DNA of 64,000 nucleotides from GCA-2746605 sp963704835 (GCA_963704835.1 CAVPHW010000003.1:248001-312000), one strand, 5' to 3'; counted from the stretch's first letter, positions 37,980 to 48,354 are shown. Numbers and translations are program-made. Notes: a model not told the origin generated them from the letters alone.

Positions 37980-40900
37980 ATGAAACTAATAAACTTTTTA
38001 AAGCAAAATAAGTTAATCTCTCTAATTATTTTAACACTACTATCAATTATTGTAATTGGAATAATTGGCAAACAAATTATTACTAATAGAATTAACCAAT
38101 GGCCAACTTCAGTAAATAAAATTACCCAAACAAAAGAACAACTTTCACTCGACTACTTAAAAAAGAAGCAGCAAGATATTATAAGTGGCAAAAATGCATT
38201 AACAAAAAATTTGAAGAGTCTAGATTCATTATCTTTTAACAATATTGAAACAACTTTTAATAAAGATCTTTTTTCAGACTTCAGTTTTGCCGTTTATTCC
38301 AATAATGCAATTGTTTTCTGGAATGAAAATTATGAGCAGCAGATTAAAAAAGAGGACACTTTAAATTTTAATTTTGGAGAAACATTTTTTCTTAAAGTAG
38401 GTATTGATACATATTTGCTAGTTAAGGATACTATTTCAATTGGTGAGCAAAAAGCCAATTTCGTTTTAGCAAAAATTGTCGAAAAGGATTATGAACTAAA
38501 TCCTACTTTTTTTGACCAAATAAGTCTTACTAAATCATTATCTCAGTTTAGTGAAATAGATTGTAAAATAAATTATTCCTCAAAAGAGACAAAAAACAAA
38601 GATGGTAGGAAGCATTCTTTTTATATAAAGAATAATAATGATAAAATAATAGCTTCAATTACATTTGTAAAACCAACTAGAGAAAATTCAGTAAAAGAAC
38701 TTGAAGACAAATTATTTGTTACACAAAGTTTGTTGGCTCTATTTGCATACTTCCTTTTTGGTTTTACTTTTTATGCGGGTTTGAAAAAATATAAAAGCTC
38801 TCTTCTAAAATTCACTTTCATATCATTTTATTTTATTGCTCTTCGGTACTTACTAATTTTAATAAAATTTCCTAGGACACTATTTAGTTCAGAATTACTA
38901 AATGAAAAAATATATTATTCAAAGTTTGGGTTCGGATTGGCAGATTCGCCACTAGAACTGCTAGTCACACTATTGGTTTTTTCATTTCTGTTATATTTTG
39001 CAAGCAGCTTTTCAATTCAGTTTTATAAAAGTTCTAATACAAAAATAAAGTCTAAAATTTATTTTGGTGTTGTTTTTATTATTGTGCTTGCAGTTTATCT
39101 CGTTTCATTAAGGGCATTCGGTGCATCAATAAGAGGATTTGTTTTTGATACTTCGCTGAGGTATTTTCAAAATCCCGCACTAAATCTTACTCCACCATAT
39201 ATTTTAATGCACTTAAATGTATTGTTATTGGGACTTATTTCTATTCTAGGTTCTTCAGCACTAATATTTATTCTTGCTAAATACTATAAGGAATGTTTTC
39301 AAAAATCATCACACATGGTTTTTATTATTACACTACTTTTTTTTATAGTTGGTATTATAACTTTTCATGTTCTCCAGCATCAACCACAGAATACAATTCC
39401 AATAAAAATTCTTCATGCATTTTTGGTCTTTGGGATTGTATACGGAATTACCACTTTCAATTACCAGAAACTAACTAAAGCTATAATAGTTTATTTGGCA
39501 GCATCCTTAATTTCGATTATTTCCTTACTTTTTTATAATACTGAATTAGAAAAGGAATCTCTTAAAACTACTGCAAATGTTATTGCAAGAGTAAACGACG
39601 ATTTTTATAAATCGATAATCAGAGAAACTTTGCTGGATGAATTTAGCAGAAAAAAGGCAATGGAAGCTTTTGAAAACAAGAACTCAAATTTTAATTCTTA
39701 CGCATTTATGATATGGAGCAAAAGTCTTCTGCAAAGAGAATCAGTAAATTCATCAGTTAACTTTATTGATCTTAATGGTAACCTACTTGGCGGATTTGGC
39801 TCAATTTATCCAGCAAATACTATAGATAAAATTATTAGGGAAAACGAGGTAATAGAGGAAATTCAATTATTTGAAGAAAATCTTGAGGTTAATACTCAAA
39901 AACTTCTACGAGGTATTTTTCCAATTAAAGACGAGTATGCCTTCTTGGGATATTTGGATGTATCAATTTTGTCAGATCAAAATGAATTTGGTTTTAGTAC
40001 GCATCCCGAATTTATTTCTTCTGGAATGCTGAATGAGAAAGCCATTCTAAAACTAGATAAGCTTGTGATTTTGGATTATCGAAATAGAGATCTTAAAATT
40101 GTTTATGGAGAAATGATCCCTTCAACTGAGTTAAATGAGACAATCCTAAATGCTCAACTTACGGCCAAGAACGATGCTTGGTTAGATACTGATATAAATG
40201 AAACTGAGTATATTATTTATATTAAAAGAATCAAAAATGATAATGATAGATTGATTGCTGTTGCTCTAAGGGACAAAGAATTATCAATCGGATTATTTGA
40301 TTTCTTCAAAATTTTTTTTACACATGCTTTACTTTTGATGATTATTGCTATCGTCTATTTTTTATTCTATTTTAAGAAAAAGCAAGTTTATAATTTTGAT
40401 TTAAGAACTCAGCTATTATTAGCATTTTTGATTATTTCCTTAATCCCACTTGTGCTAATAGCTTTTTATTTCCGACAAGTAACAGAAACAAAAAATAACG
40501 ATGCGATATATTATAAACTGGGAAAACGCGCATTCTCCATCGAGTCCTATTTGCTTAACCATTTACCGCAAAATGGTAGTGATAAAATCAATGGTTATAG
40601 AAATGCTTCAAATGATTTGAACGTTAATTTTTCTGTTTATTCCGAGAATGTACTCGAATATAGTACTGATGATTTGCTCTATGATGTTGGACTAATTCCA
40701 AAATTAATGAATCCAATTGCATATAATAAATTAGTCCTAAATAGAGCTCAAGAAGTATTGCTCAAGGAATATATTAATAAATATGATTACAATTCATTTT
40801 ACTATAAATCAAATTCATTTGATCGACCGATTATAATTAAAGTTGATGATGCGTTTAATAAAATACTTTTGCCATTAAGCGGATCGGAAGTAGATGTTTT

Positions 40901-41786
40901 TCTATTTGGAAATTATTCACTTGCTGCAATTTTAATAATTCTTTTGAGTGCCTTTTTGGCAAATAAAATATCTTCACCAATTAGAAAATTAACTCAAGCA
41001 ACCAAATCAGTTGCTGCAGGTGATTTAAGTCTTGATATTAGGACTAATGCCAGCGGAGAAATTAAGGAGCTTGTTTCAGGATTTCAATACATGATAAAGG
41101 AGTTGAAGCTAAATCAAACAATGCTAGCAGAAATTGAGAGGGAAGAAGCCTGGAAGGAGATGGCAAAGCAAGTTGCTCATGAAATAAAAAATCCGCTTAC
41201 GCCAATGAAGTTAAGTGTTCAACAACTGATCACTGCTTATGATGATAAATCAGAAAAATTTGACGGCTTCTTTAGAAAAGTTACTCTTACTATACTTAAT
41301 CAAATTGAAACTTTAAAAAATATTGCCACAGAGTTTTCAAACTTTGCTAGAATGCCGAAATTAAAGGTTGAAAGGTTAAATTGTTGTGAAGTAATTCATC
41401 AATCAATAAATTTATTTACGGATGAAAATATTAAAATTGAGTTTTTCCATAGTTCCGAAGAATGTTACATAAGTGGTGATTCAGAACAATTAAGAAGAAC
41501 ATTCATTAATTTAATCAGAAATTCAATTCAGGCAAATGCAACTAAAATTGAATTCGAGCTAAATGAAATGGAGAATGGATTTAATCTGTTAATTACTGAT
41601 AACGGTGAAGGAATTGAAGTAGAAAACATTGAACAGATATTTGAACCTAATTTTACTACAAAAGCTGAAGGTATGGGTTTAGGTTTAAGCATGGTAAAAA
41701 GATACCTTAGAAGTACGGGAGCTGATATTTCCATAAAATCAACTTCAAATAAAGGAACATCTTTCGAAATTATATTCCCCAATTAA
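37980..41786 (+). CDS. Very large NtrY-like sensor histidine kinase
   Basis: Membrane histidine kinase of 1268 residues, much longer than a classical NtrY (about 750). Order: an N-terminal helix (13-31), an extracytoplasmic stretch to about 245, a block of roughly eight helices to about 520, a second extracytoplasmic domain, further helices near 780-835, another outer domain, a last helix (about 970-990), HAMP (about 995-1050), HisKA with AKQVAHEIKNPLTPMKL (phospho-acceptor His1067, the NtrY type), and HATPase with NLIRNSIQANA, DNGEGI and GMGLGLSMVKRY. No response regulator is adjacent. NtrY-like kinases usually partner sigma-54 activators. The stop overlaps the addA start by one base. Confidence 0.85.
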   Translation: MKLINFLKQNKLISLIILTLLSIIVIGIIGKQIITNRINQWPTSVNKITQTKEQLSLDYLKKKQQDIISGKNALTKNLKSLDSLSFNNIETTFNKDLFSDFSFAVYSNNAIVFWNENYEQQIKKEDTLNFNFGETFFLKVGIDTYLLVKDTISIGEQKANFVLAKIVEKDYELNPTFFDQISLTKSLSQFSEIDCKINYSSKETKNKDGRKHSFYIKNNNDKIIASITFVKPTRENSVKELEDKLFVTQSLLALFAYFLFGFTFYAGLKKYKSSLLKFTFISFYFIALRYLLILIKFPRTLFSSELLNEKIYYSKFGFGLADSPLELLVTLLVFSFLLYFASSFSIQFYKSSNTKIKSKIYFGVVFIIVLAVYLVSLRAFGASIRGFVFDTSLRYFQNPALNLTPPYILMHLNVLLLGLISILGSSALIFILAKYYKECFQKSSHMVFIITLLFFIVGIITFHVLQHQPQNTIPIKILHAFLVFGIVYGITTFNYQKLTKAIIVYLAASLISIISLLFYNTELEKESLKTTANVIARVNDDFYKSIIRETLLDEFSRKKAMEAFENKNSNFNSYAFMIWSKSLLQRESVNSSVNFIDLNGNLLGGFGSIYPANTIDKIIRENEVIEEIQLFEENLEVNTQKLLRGIFPIKDEYAFLGYLDVSILSDQNEFGFSTHPEFISSGMLNEKAILKLDKLVILDYRNRDLKIVYGEMIPSTELNETILNAQLTAKNDAWLDTDINETEYIIYIKRIKNDNDRLIAVALRDKELSIGLFDFFKIFFTHALLLMIIAIVYFLFYFKKKQVYNFDLRTQLLLAFLIISLIPLVLIAFYFRQVTETKNNDAIYYKLGKRAFSIESYLLNHLPQNGSDKINGYRNASNDLNVNFSVYSENVLEYSTDDLLYDVGLIPKLMNPIAYNKLVLNRAQEVLLKEYINKYDYNSFYYKSNSFDRPIIIKVDDAFNKILLPLSGSEVDVFLFGNYSLAAILIILLSAFLANKISSPIRKLTQATKSVAAGDLSLDIRTNASGEIKELVSGFQYMIKELKLNQTMLAEIEREEAWKEMAKQVAHEIKNPLTPMKLSVQQLITAYDDKSEKFDGFFRKVTLTILNQIETLKNIATEFSNFARMPKLKVERLNCCEVIHQSINLFTDENIKIEFFHSSEECYISGDSEQLRRTFINLIRNSIQANATKIEFELNEMENGFNLLITDNGEGIEVENIEQIFEPNFTTKAEGMGLGLSMVKRYLRSTGADISIKSTSNKGTSFEIIFPN

Positions 41787-44700
41787 TGAGCACTCTTACT
41801 AAATACCAGACAGAAGCGTTAAGATATGATAGACATATCTCACTTACAGCAAATGCGGGTTCTGGTAAAACAACTGTTCTAGCAAAACGTTTTGTTGAAA
41901 TATTATTGAATGAAAATGTTACCCTCAATAATATTGTTGCGATTACCTTTACTGAAAAAGCTGCAAGTGAACTTTATACTAAAATTGCAAAAGAACTTGA
42001 TGCTAAATTATCTGAATCAATTGGGGTTCAAAAGAACAAGTTAGAATCATTAAGAAGAAATTTAGTGTCTGCTAAAATATCTACAATTCATTCATTTTGT
42101 ATTGATGTCTTAAAAGATTATGCCCCGGAAGCCGGAATAGATGCGAGCTTTTCACCGATTGATGCTCGTTTAGCCAATGAGTTACTTGAACAGAGCATTG
42201 ATGAGTTATTAAATAAAAGAATAAGGGAAGACTCAAAAGAAATTAAAAACCTTATCAGAATATTTGGAAACAAAAGTACGTTAATAAGTAAAGTAAAACT
42301 GTTATTTAATAAAAGGAAGTCAACACAAAAATTAGACGAAGATATTTATAGGAAACCGACTAATGAAATTGCACTTTGGTTTAAAAGTAATTTTGAGAAT
42401 AAAATTGAACTAGTTTTCCACCAATTGATAATAGACTTAATTAGAGAAGTTTCTGAATTAAATATAATTGCCAGCAATTTTAAGGCAACTGAAGTTTCAA
42501 TTGAAATCAATAGACTAACAAACGAAATAAACTCAAAGAAAGAATTGGTTGAAAAATTAATTTTACTTCTTGAATTAGGAAATGAATTATTAAAAAAAGA
42601 TGGAAGAGTAAAGCAGCAAAAATATGTGAATGCAGCTATTTATAGCGAAAATGAATCATTGATTGAAAGTATCAACGAAAAGTTCTCTGAATTAAAAAGA
42701 ATTGATATTTCACATAATTATGAAGAGTTGAATGTTGAATTGGCACAATTTGGAAAATCCCTTATCAATTTTTACAGAGATGTGAATGAAAAATATACAA
42801 CAAAAAAACAGCAAAGCTCGTTCCTAGATTTTGAAGATCTTCTTCTGTTGACATACAAATTGCTTCAGAACAAAGATTTAGCAAATCAACTTTCACAAAA
42901 ATATAAATACCTAATGGTAGATGAATTTCAAGATACAAATGAAATTCAATACGAAATCTTTATGCCAATTCTTCAATATTTATCAACGGGAAATCTATTT
43001 GTTGTTGGTGATAGCAAACAGAGTATTTATATGTTCAGAGAAGCTGAAGTAAAAGTTTTTAATGATACAAAGGAACTTATTGGTAATAGAGAAGGAGAAA
43101 AAAGTTTACTGCAACTACCACATTCTTTTAGGTTAGCTCCAAATATAGCGTTCTTTACAAATAAACTTTTTGGAAAACTATTTGCCAATCCAAACACTTT
43201 TTTCAATGAAGTTGAATATAATGATTTAGTTTGTGCCTATCTTAAAGAAAATGAAGGGGAGATAGAAATATTAGTTTCTGAAGAAGAAGAGGGAACTTCT
43301 GAAGTTGCTCTAGTTGTACGTAAAATTATTCAGATGGTAAATAGATCAGAAAATAAAAAATCATTTAGTGATATTACAATTTTGTGTCGAGTTAGAAAAA
43401 ACTTTACTGAACTTGAAAATGAATTTACTAAGTATAATATTCCATATTCAATTGTTGGTGGCAAGGGCTTTTATCAGCAGCAACTTGTTCTTGATGTTTA
43501 TAGTTATTTATCCTTCCTAATTAATAACAAAAATGATTTAGCACTAGTTTCAATTTTAAGATCTCCATATTATGGAATTTCTGATGTCGAATTAACTGAA
43601 ATATCATTATGCGTGGGTAAAAGTTTTTTTGATAAATTTAAATCTTATTCAAATGAAAATTCAAATTATAAAAACACTACAAATCAATTAAATGCACATA
43701 TCATTTTAGCAACAAAGACTGATGTAAGTACACTATTACGTAGAATCCATAATGAAACCAGCTATTGGTCTTATATTGCAAATAAGCATGATGGAAAACA
43801 GGAGATTGCCAATCTTGAAAAATTGATTCAAAAAGCGATACATTTTAATGAACAAGGGTATAGTACACTTTACGATTTTACAAATTATTTGAAGGATGCA
43901 ATAAATAATTTAGAAGATGAGGGTCACGCTGAATCTGATAAAACTGAAAATACAATTAAAATTATGACTATTCACCAAGCAAAAGGTTTGGAATTTAAAG
44001 TTGTAATTCTCTACAAGACAAATCATAAGAATTTTGATGAAACCATAAAAACTAAAGATATTTCTGTTGATAAAGATTTTGGAATATTAGCAAAACTCCC
44101 AAATAAGAATAATTATTTTGAAGATTTTAAACAAGCACCCATTGTTGGACTTTTTAACTATTTCCAAAACAAAAAATCAATAGCTGAGTTGAAGAGATTA
44201 TTGTATGTCGCTATTACTAGGGCAGAGGAACAATTGATTATTTCAATGCAGCTTAAAAAAGGTAAATTGCAGAATGATTCTTTTGCATCAATGATTATTG
44301 AGTCTTTGAATATTAATTTGTCTGAATCGGTAAATATGCTGAAAGGTGACCTAATCTACATGAAATATGTAGATGGTAATTATCAAACAATTAAAAAAGA
44401 AATAGCATCTGAAATAAATATTTGTAATTCCATCGAATTGGATGAAACCTTTCAAAATTCAAATCAAAAAGAAGCCGTTAAAGATTATGAAATTTTAATT
44501 GATAAAATCCCTGGAAGTGAAAAAAATGAAATTATTTCCGCTTCCAAGATTAGTCTTTTTCTACAATGTCCAAGAAAATATCAGTTGACTTATGAGTTTG
44601 GTTACGGCGAGTTAACAAAATTATTTAAAGAACAAAATGATTTTGAGTTTAACGCGAAGGAAGAAGAAGAAAATATTCCCGGGAATATTCTTGGTAGAAT

Positions 44701-45301
44701 TGTGCATGCAGTTTTAGAACAAGTTGTTGATGAGAACGAATTAGAAAATTGCGTACACAAATTAGTTTACGTTGATGATGAAATCTTGACTCTTTCTGAT
44801 CTTAGAAAGAAGAATCTTGAATTAGAAGTGTTCCATCTAATTGAAACTTTTTACAAGTCAAAATCTTTTGAAGAGCTAAAACCCTACAAAAATTATTATA
44901 ATGAATTCGAGATCTACAAAAGAGAAAATGATTATTACTTGTATGGTATAATTGATAGATTGGTTTTTGAGAAAGATAAAATTATAATAGTTGATTATAA
45001 AACAGATAGAATAAACGAGAAAAATGTTGATGAAAAGGTAAATACTTATCTTAATCAACTCAAATTTTATGCATATATATTGATAAGTAAATTTAAGTTT
45101 GTTACCACTATAAAGTTGAATTTAGTTTTTATAAGAGATGATAGTTTTTCTATTTCCCAGAAAATTGACATAAAGGAAATTATGGAATTTGGAGAAATAA
45201 TTAAAGATTCAGTACTTAAAATTAGGTCTAAGCAATTTGAAATAGATGCACCCGGTTGCAAGGATATGAAATATTATTTGCTAGATGAGTGCAATAATTG
45301 A
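41786..45301 (+). CDS. addA: AddA-like UvrD/Rep helicase-nuclease
   Basis: Superfamily I helicase with a C-terminal nuclease, 1171 residues, expected to process double-strand DNA ends for recombination together with AddB. Motifs in order: Q-motif LTKYQTEAL, Walker A TANAGSGKT, VAITFTEKAASEL, STIHSFC, Walker B LMVDEFQDTNEIQ, GDSKQSIYMFR, LRSPYYGISD, MTIHQAKGLEFKVV, LLYVAITRAEEQL, then the Cys-containing LFLQCPRKYQLTYE and the PD-(D/E)XK signature YGIIDRLV with IIIVDYKTD. All catalytic residues appear intact. It is translationally coupled to the kinase gene (TAATG). The addB-like gene is 35 kb upstream instead of adjacent. Confidence 0.9.
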   Translation: MSTLTKYQTEALRYDRHISLTANAGSGKTTVLAKRFVEILLNENVTLNNIVAITFTEKAASELYTKIAKELDAKLSESIGVQKNKLESLRRNLVSAKISTIHSFCIDVLKDYAPEAGIDASFSPIDARLANELLEQSIDELLNKRIREDSKEIKNLIRIFGNKSTLISKVKLLFNKRKSTQKLDEDIYRKPTNEIALWFKSNFENKIELVFHQLIIDLIREVSELNIIASNFKATEVSIEINRLTNEINSKKELVEKLILLLELGNELLKKDGRVKQQKYVNAAIYSENESLIESINEKFSELKRIDISHNYEELNVELAQFGKSLINFYRDVNEKYTTKKQQSSFLDFEDLLLLTYKLLQNKDLANQLSQKYKYLMVDEFQDTNEIQYEIFMPILQYLSTGNLFVVGDSKQSIYMFREAEVKVFNDTKELIGNREGEKSLLQLPHSFRLAPNIAFFTNKLFGKLFANPNTFFNEVEYNDLVCAYLKENEGEIEILVSEEEEGTSEVALVVRKIIQMVNRSENKKSFSDITILCRVRKNFTELENEFTKYNIPYSIVGGKGFYQQQLVLDVYSYLSFLINNKNDLALVSILRSPYYGISDVELTEISLCVGKSFFDKFKSYSNENSNYKNTTNQLNAHIILATKTDVSTLLRRIHNETSYWSYIANKHDGKQEIANLEKLIQKAIHFNEQGYSTLYDFTNYLKDAINNLEDEGHAESDKTENTIKIMTIHQAKGLEFKVVILYKTNHKNFDETIKTKDISVDKDFGILAKLPNKNNYFEDFKQAPIVGLFNYFQNKKSIAELKRLLYVAITRAEEQLIISMQLKKGKLQNDSFASMIIESLNINLSESVNMLKGDLIYMKYVDGNYQTIKKEIASEINICNSIELDETFQNSNQKEAVKDYEILIDKIPGSEKNEIISASKISLFLQCPRKYQLTYEFGYGELTKLFKEQNDFEFNAKEEEENIPGNILGRIVHAVLEQVVDENELENCVHKLVYVDDEILTLSDLRKKNLELEVFHLIETFYKSKSFEELKPYKNYYNEFEIYKRENDYYLYGIIDRLVFEKDKIIIVDYKTDRINEKNVDEKVNTYLNQLKFYAYILISKFKFVTTIKLNLVFIRDDSFSISQKIDIKEIMEFGEIIKDSVLKIRSKQFEIDAPGCKDMKYYLLDECNN

Positions 45302-45384
45302 AGTGTTTTCAGAAATAAACAACTTTAGAATACTATCCATTTTACTTAAGTTTACCACATAAGAAAAATAATTTTGAGGAGAAC

Positions 45385-47289
45385 ATGAAATTTAACGTAT
45401 TAATTAACAATCATTTTGTAAGGAGTATAATCGTTTTGACATTTATATTTAATATTTTAAATAGCAATGATAACATTGCACAAACTAAAGGCGAATTACC
45501 TTTAAGAAGTGAAATTCCTGTTGAACAAACTTGGAATTTAGCCGACATTTATAAAACTCCTGATTTATGGGAAGCCGATTTTGTTTTAGCAGAAAAAGCT
45601 GTTGAAAAATATTCTACTTTCCAGGGTAAATTAGGTAAATCTTCAACTGAGTTATTAAACTGTTTAAAATTTGATGATGAACTAAGTATTAAGCTTCGCA
45701 CACTTGATTTATATGCCTCTCTTGCAAAAGATCTTGATTTAGGAGTTGCAGAAAATCAAGCGAAAAACGAAAGATTATCTGCTCTGTTTTCAAATATTGG
45801 TGCCGCAAGCTCATTTATTAGACCTGAAATTTTAGCGATGCCAGAAAGTAAAATATGGGATTTTGTAAAAGAGCAAGATGGACTCAAGGTTTATGAACAT
45901 CAATTAAAAGATTTATTAAGAACTAAAAAGCACACACTTTCTCCAAAAGAGGAAGAAATTATGGCTCTTTCTTATCCTGTTAGAGATGTAGCCTCTTCAG
46001 TATTTAGCATGTTTAATAATGCAGATATTCAATTCCCAACGGTGAAGGATGAAAAAGGAGAAGATATTAAAATATCTCATGGAAGATATGGTGCTGCAAT
46101 GTACTCGACTGATAGAAACTATAGAGAACGAGTGTATAAAGGTCTATATAAACCTTTTATGGAATATAAAAATACCTTAATCGCACTATTTAACGGGAAC
46201 ATAAAATCAGCAATGTTTAATGCAAAAGCAAGAAAATATACCTCAACCAGAGAAGCTGCATTAGATCCCAACAATATTCCTCTTGAGGTTTATGATAATT
46301 TAGTAAATAGTGTTAATGAAAATTTACAACCATTACACAGATGGGGTAAGCTGAAAAAGAGAATATTGGGCATAAACGATCTTCATGCATATGATACTTA
46401 TGTTACTTTATTTCCATCTGTTAAGAAAGAATATACTTATGAGCAATCAATGGAAATTTTACTAGAAGCATTAAAACCATTAGGCGAAGATTACTTGAAA
46501 AGCTTAAAACTAGCATTCGATAATAGATGGATAGATGTTCACGAAACAAAAGGAAAAAGAAGCGGGGCTTATTCTTCCGGAGTATCTTATGGTGTTCATC
46601 CTTATGTTTTGTTAAACTGGTCTAATCAATTGAATGATGTGTTTACCTTTGCCCATGAAATGGGTCATAATATGCATTCATATTATACAGAACAAAATCA
46701 ACCTTATCCTTATGCTAATTATTCAATCTTTGTTGCTGAAGTGGCGTCAACCGCAAACGAAGCATTGTTGTTGGATTACCTAATTGAACATGCAGAGAGC
46801 AAAGAGGAAAAATTAGCTCTTATTGAAAATCAATTAAATGGAATAACGACTACATTTTACCGCCAAACCAGATTTGCAGAATTTGAGCAATTGGTTCATT
46901 CAAAAACAGAAGCTGGTGAAGCTTTAACACCAGAATTGCTTTCAAAGCTTTATGGTGAAATGTACAATAAATACTGGGGTCCAGAAATGGTTGTAGATGA
47001 AGAAGAAACTTACACTTGGGCCAGGATTCCTCATTTTTATTACAACTTTTATGTTTATCAATATGCTACAAGTTATGCGGCTTCTCAAGAATTGGTTAGT
47101 CAAATTAAGAAAGAAGGTCAACCGGCAATTGATAGATTTTTATCGTTCTTAAAAGCTGGTAGCTCCCAGTATCCAATCGATGTTCTAAAAACAGCTGGAG
47201 TTGATATGACTTCTCCAAATCCTATAATTGCTGTTGTAAATAAAATGAATGAATTATTAGATAAAATGGAACAGCTGATAGCTGAATAG
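45385..47289 (+). CDS. pepF: Exported oligoendopeptidase F (M3 family)
   Basis: Zinc oligopeptidase of 634 residues that cuts short peptides. The catalytic FAHEMGHNMHSYY gives HExxH at H424, E425 and H428, with the distal Glu in the FVAEVASTANEALL helix. The substrate-closing region with GAYSSGVSYGVHPYVLLNW and the late HFYYNFYVYQYATSYAAS are typical. Unlike most PepF proteins it starts with a hydrophobic segment (about residues 14-26) that ends in an AQT-like cleavage site, so I infer export to the periplasm. GAGGAG precedes the ATG. The IMPDH-family gene follows 14 bases later. Confidence 0.9.
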   Translation: MKFNVLINNHFVRSIIVLTFIFNILNSNDNIAQTKGELPLRSEIPVEQTWNLADIYKTPDLWEADFVLAEKAVEKYSTFQGKLGKSSTELLNCLKFDDELSIKLRTLDLYASLAKDLDLGVAENQAKNERLSALFSNIGAASSFIRPEILAMPESKIWDFVKEQDGLKVYEHQLKDLLRTKKHTLSPKEEEIMALSYPVRDVASSVFSMFNNADIQFPTVKDEKGEDIKISHGRYGAAMYSTDRNYRERVYKGLYKPFMEYKNTLIALFNGNIKSAMFNAKARKYTSTREAALDPNNIPLEVYDNLVNSVNENLQPLHRWGKLKKRILGINDLHAYDTYVTLFPSVKKEYTYEQSMEILLEALKPLGEDYLKSLKLAFDNRWIDVHETKGKRSGAYSSGVSYGVHPYVLLNWSNQLNDVFTFAHEMGHNMHSYYTEQNQPYPYANYSIFVAEVASTANEALLLDYLIEHAESKEEKLALIENQLNGITTTFYRQTRFAEFEQLVHSKTEAGEALTPELLSKLYGEMYNKYWGPEMVVDEEETYTWARIPHFYYNFYVYQYATSYAASQELVSQIKKEGQPAIDRFLSFLKAGSSQYPIDVLKTAGVDMTSPNPIIAVVNKMNELLDKMEQLIAE

Positions 47290-47303
47290 CTCAAGGAGAA
47301 TAG

Positions 47304-48314
47304 ATGAAATTATTTTCAAAAAAAGAACTAAGTAATTATGATTTGTCTCTGACATATGATGATCTTAGTTTAGTTCCATGTGAAGTCTCTAGGATTCAAA
47401 GCAGAACGGAAGCTAAAACAAATGTTGAATTTTTAGGTAAAAATTTATTACTACCCATAATTTCCAGTCCTATGGATTCTGTTACAGGCATAGTAATGGC
47501 TGAAGCTCTAGAAAAAATGGGCTGTTTAGGAATAGTTAACAGATTTGATTCTTCACTTGATGAAGTCTTTAAAAATAATGGTAATGGATTATCGGCAGTT
47601 TCGATTAGTCTTAATCATGATGAAGATGCGATTGCAAAATTAGCTGAAAGGAATTTTATCTTTTGTGTTGATACAGCTAACGCAAATAACAAAACTGTAT
47701 TAAAAAAATGTGAATCGATTAAAACAAAGCATAACGTAAAAGTTATTGTTGGTAACGTTGCTCAAGGTAGTTCACTTGCTGAATTAGTAAATGCTGGTGC
47801 TGATGCAGTCCGAATAGGTATTGGTGGCGGTAGTATGTGTACGACCTCAATTCAAACCGGAATAGGAATTGGTCAAGCATCATCCTTGATAGATCTTTAC
47901 TTTGCACGTGAAGACAAAAAGTTAAAGATTGAATTAATTGCTGATGGTGGTGTAAAAAATCCTGGTGATGTTGCAAAAGCACTTGCTCTTGGAGCAGATG
48001 TTGTAATGTTAGGCAGAATGTTAGCCGGCACAAAAGAAGCTCCAGGTGAAGTAATTAAATACAATGATCAATTGTGGAAAAAATATCGGGGTTCAGCTTC
48101 GTTCGGAGTGAAAATGAAGAACGAATTTATTGAAGGGGAAGAAACAATGATTCCTTACAAAGGACCAGTAAAAACAGTTGTTGATGCAATATCTGATGGT
48201 TTACGAAGCTCTATGAGTTACATGAATTGTTTTACTTTGGATGAATTAAAACAGGTGAACACATTCGCTATAATGAGTCAAAGTTCTTACCTAGAGAGAC
48301 TACCCAAGAAATAA
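47304..48314 (+). CDS. IMP dehydrogenase/GMP reductase family protein without CBS domains
   Basis: TIM-barrel enzyme of 336 residues from the IMPDH/GMPR family. It has the N-terminal LSLTYDDLSLVP and ISSPMDSVTG, the phosphate-binding and catalytic loop GIGGGSMCTTSIQTGIG (nucleophile C179), IADGGVKNPGDVAKALALGAD, the flap YRGSASFG, and EGEETMIPYKGPVKTVV. The CBS pair normally inserted in GuaB is absent. The length and missing CBS domains suit GMP reductase, but GuaB-like enzymes without CBS exist, so I do not choose. It is probably cotranscribed with pepF and ended by the following hairpin. Confidence 0.8.
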   Translation: MKLFSKKELSNYDLSLTYDDLSLVPCEVSRIQSRTEAKTNVEFLGKNLLLPIISSPMDSVTGIVMAEALEKMGCLGIVNRFDSSLDEVFKNNGNGLSAVSISLNHDEDAIAKLAERNFIFCVDTANANNKTVLKKCESIKTKHNVKVIVGNVAQGSSLAELVNAGADAVRIGIGGGSMCTTSIQTGIGIGQASSLIDLYFAREDKKLKIELIADGGVKNPGDVAKALALGADVVMLGRMLAGTKEAPGEVIKYNDQLWKKYRGSASFGVKMKNEFIEGEETMIPYKGPVKTVVDAISDGLRSSMSYMNCFTLDELKQVNTFAIMSQSSYLERLPKK

Positions 48315-48325
48315 ATTATCTTAAA

Positions 48326-48354
48326 AAGTGCCATCTTAATTAAAGGTGGCACTT
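48326..48354. terminator. Terminator hairpin after the IMPDH-family gene
   Basis: AAGTGCCATCTT and AAGGTGGCACTT form a 12-pair stem with one wobble. The downstream T-run is poor (ATTCTAATTT), so termination may be only partial. The gap up to 48526 contains otherwise only the promoter palindrome. Confidence 0.65.
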
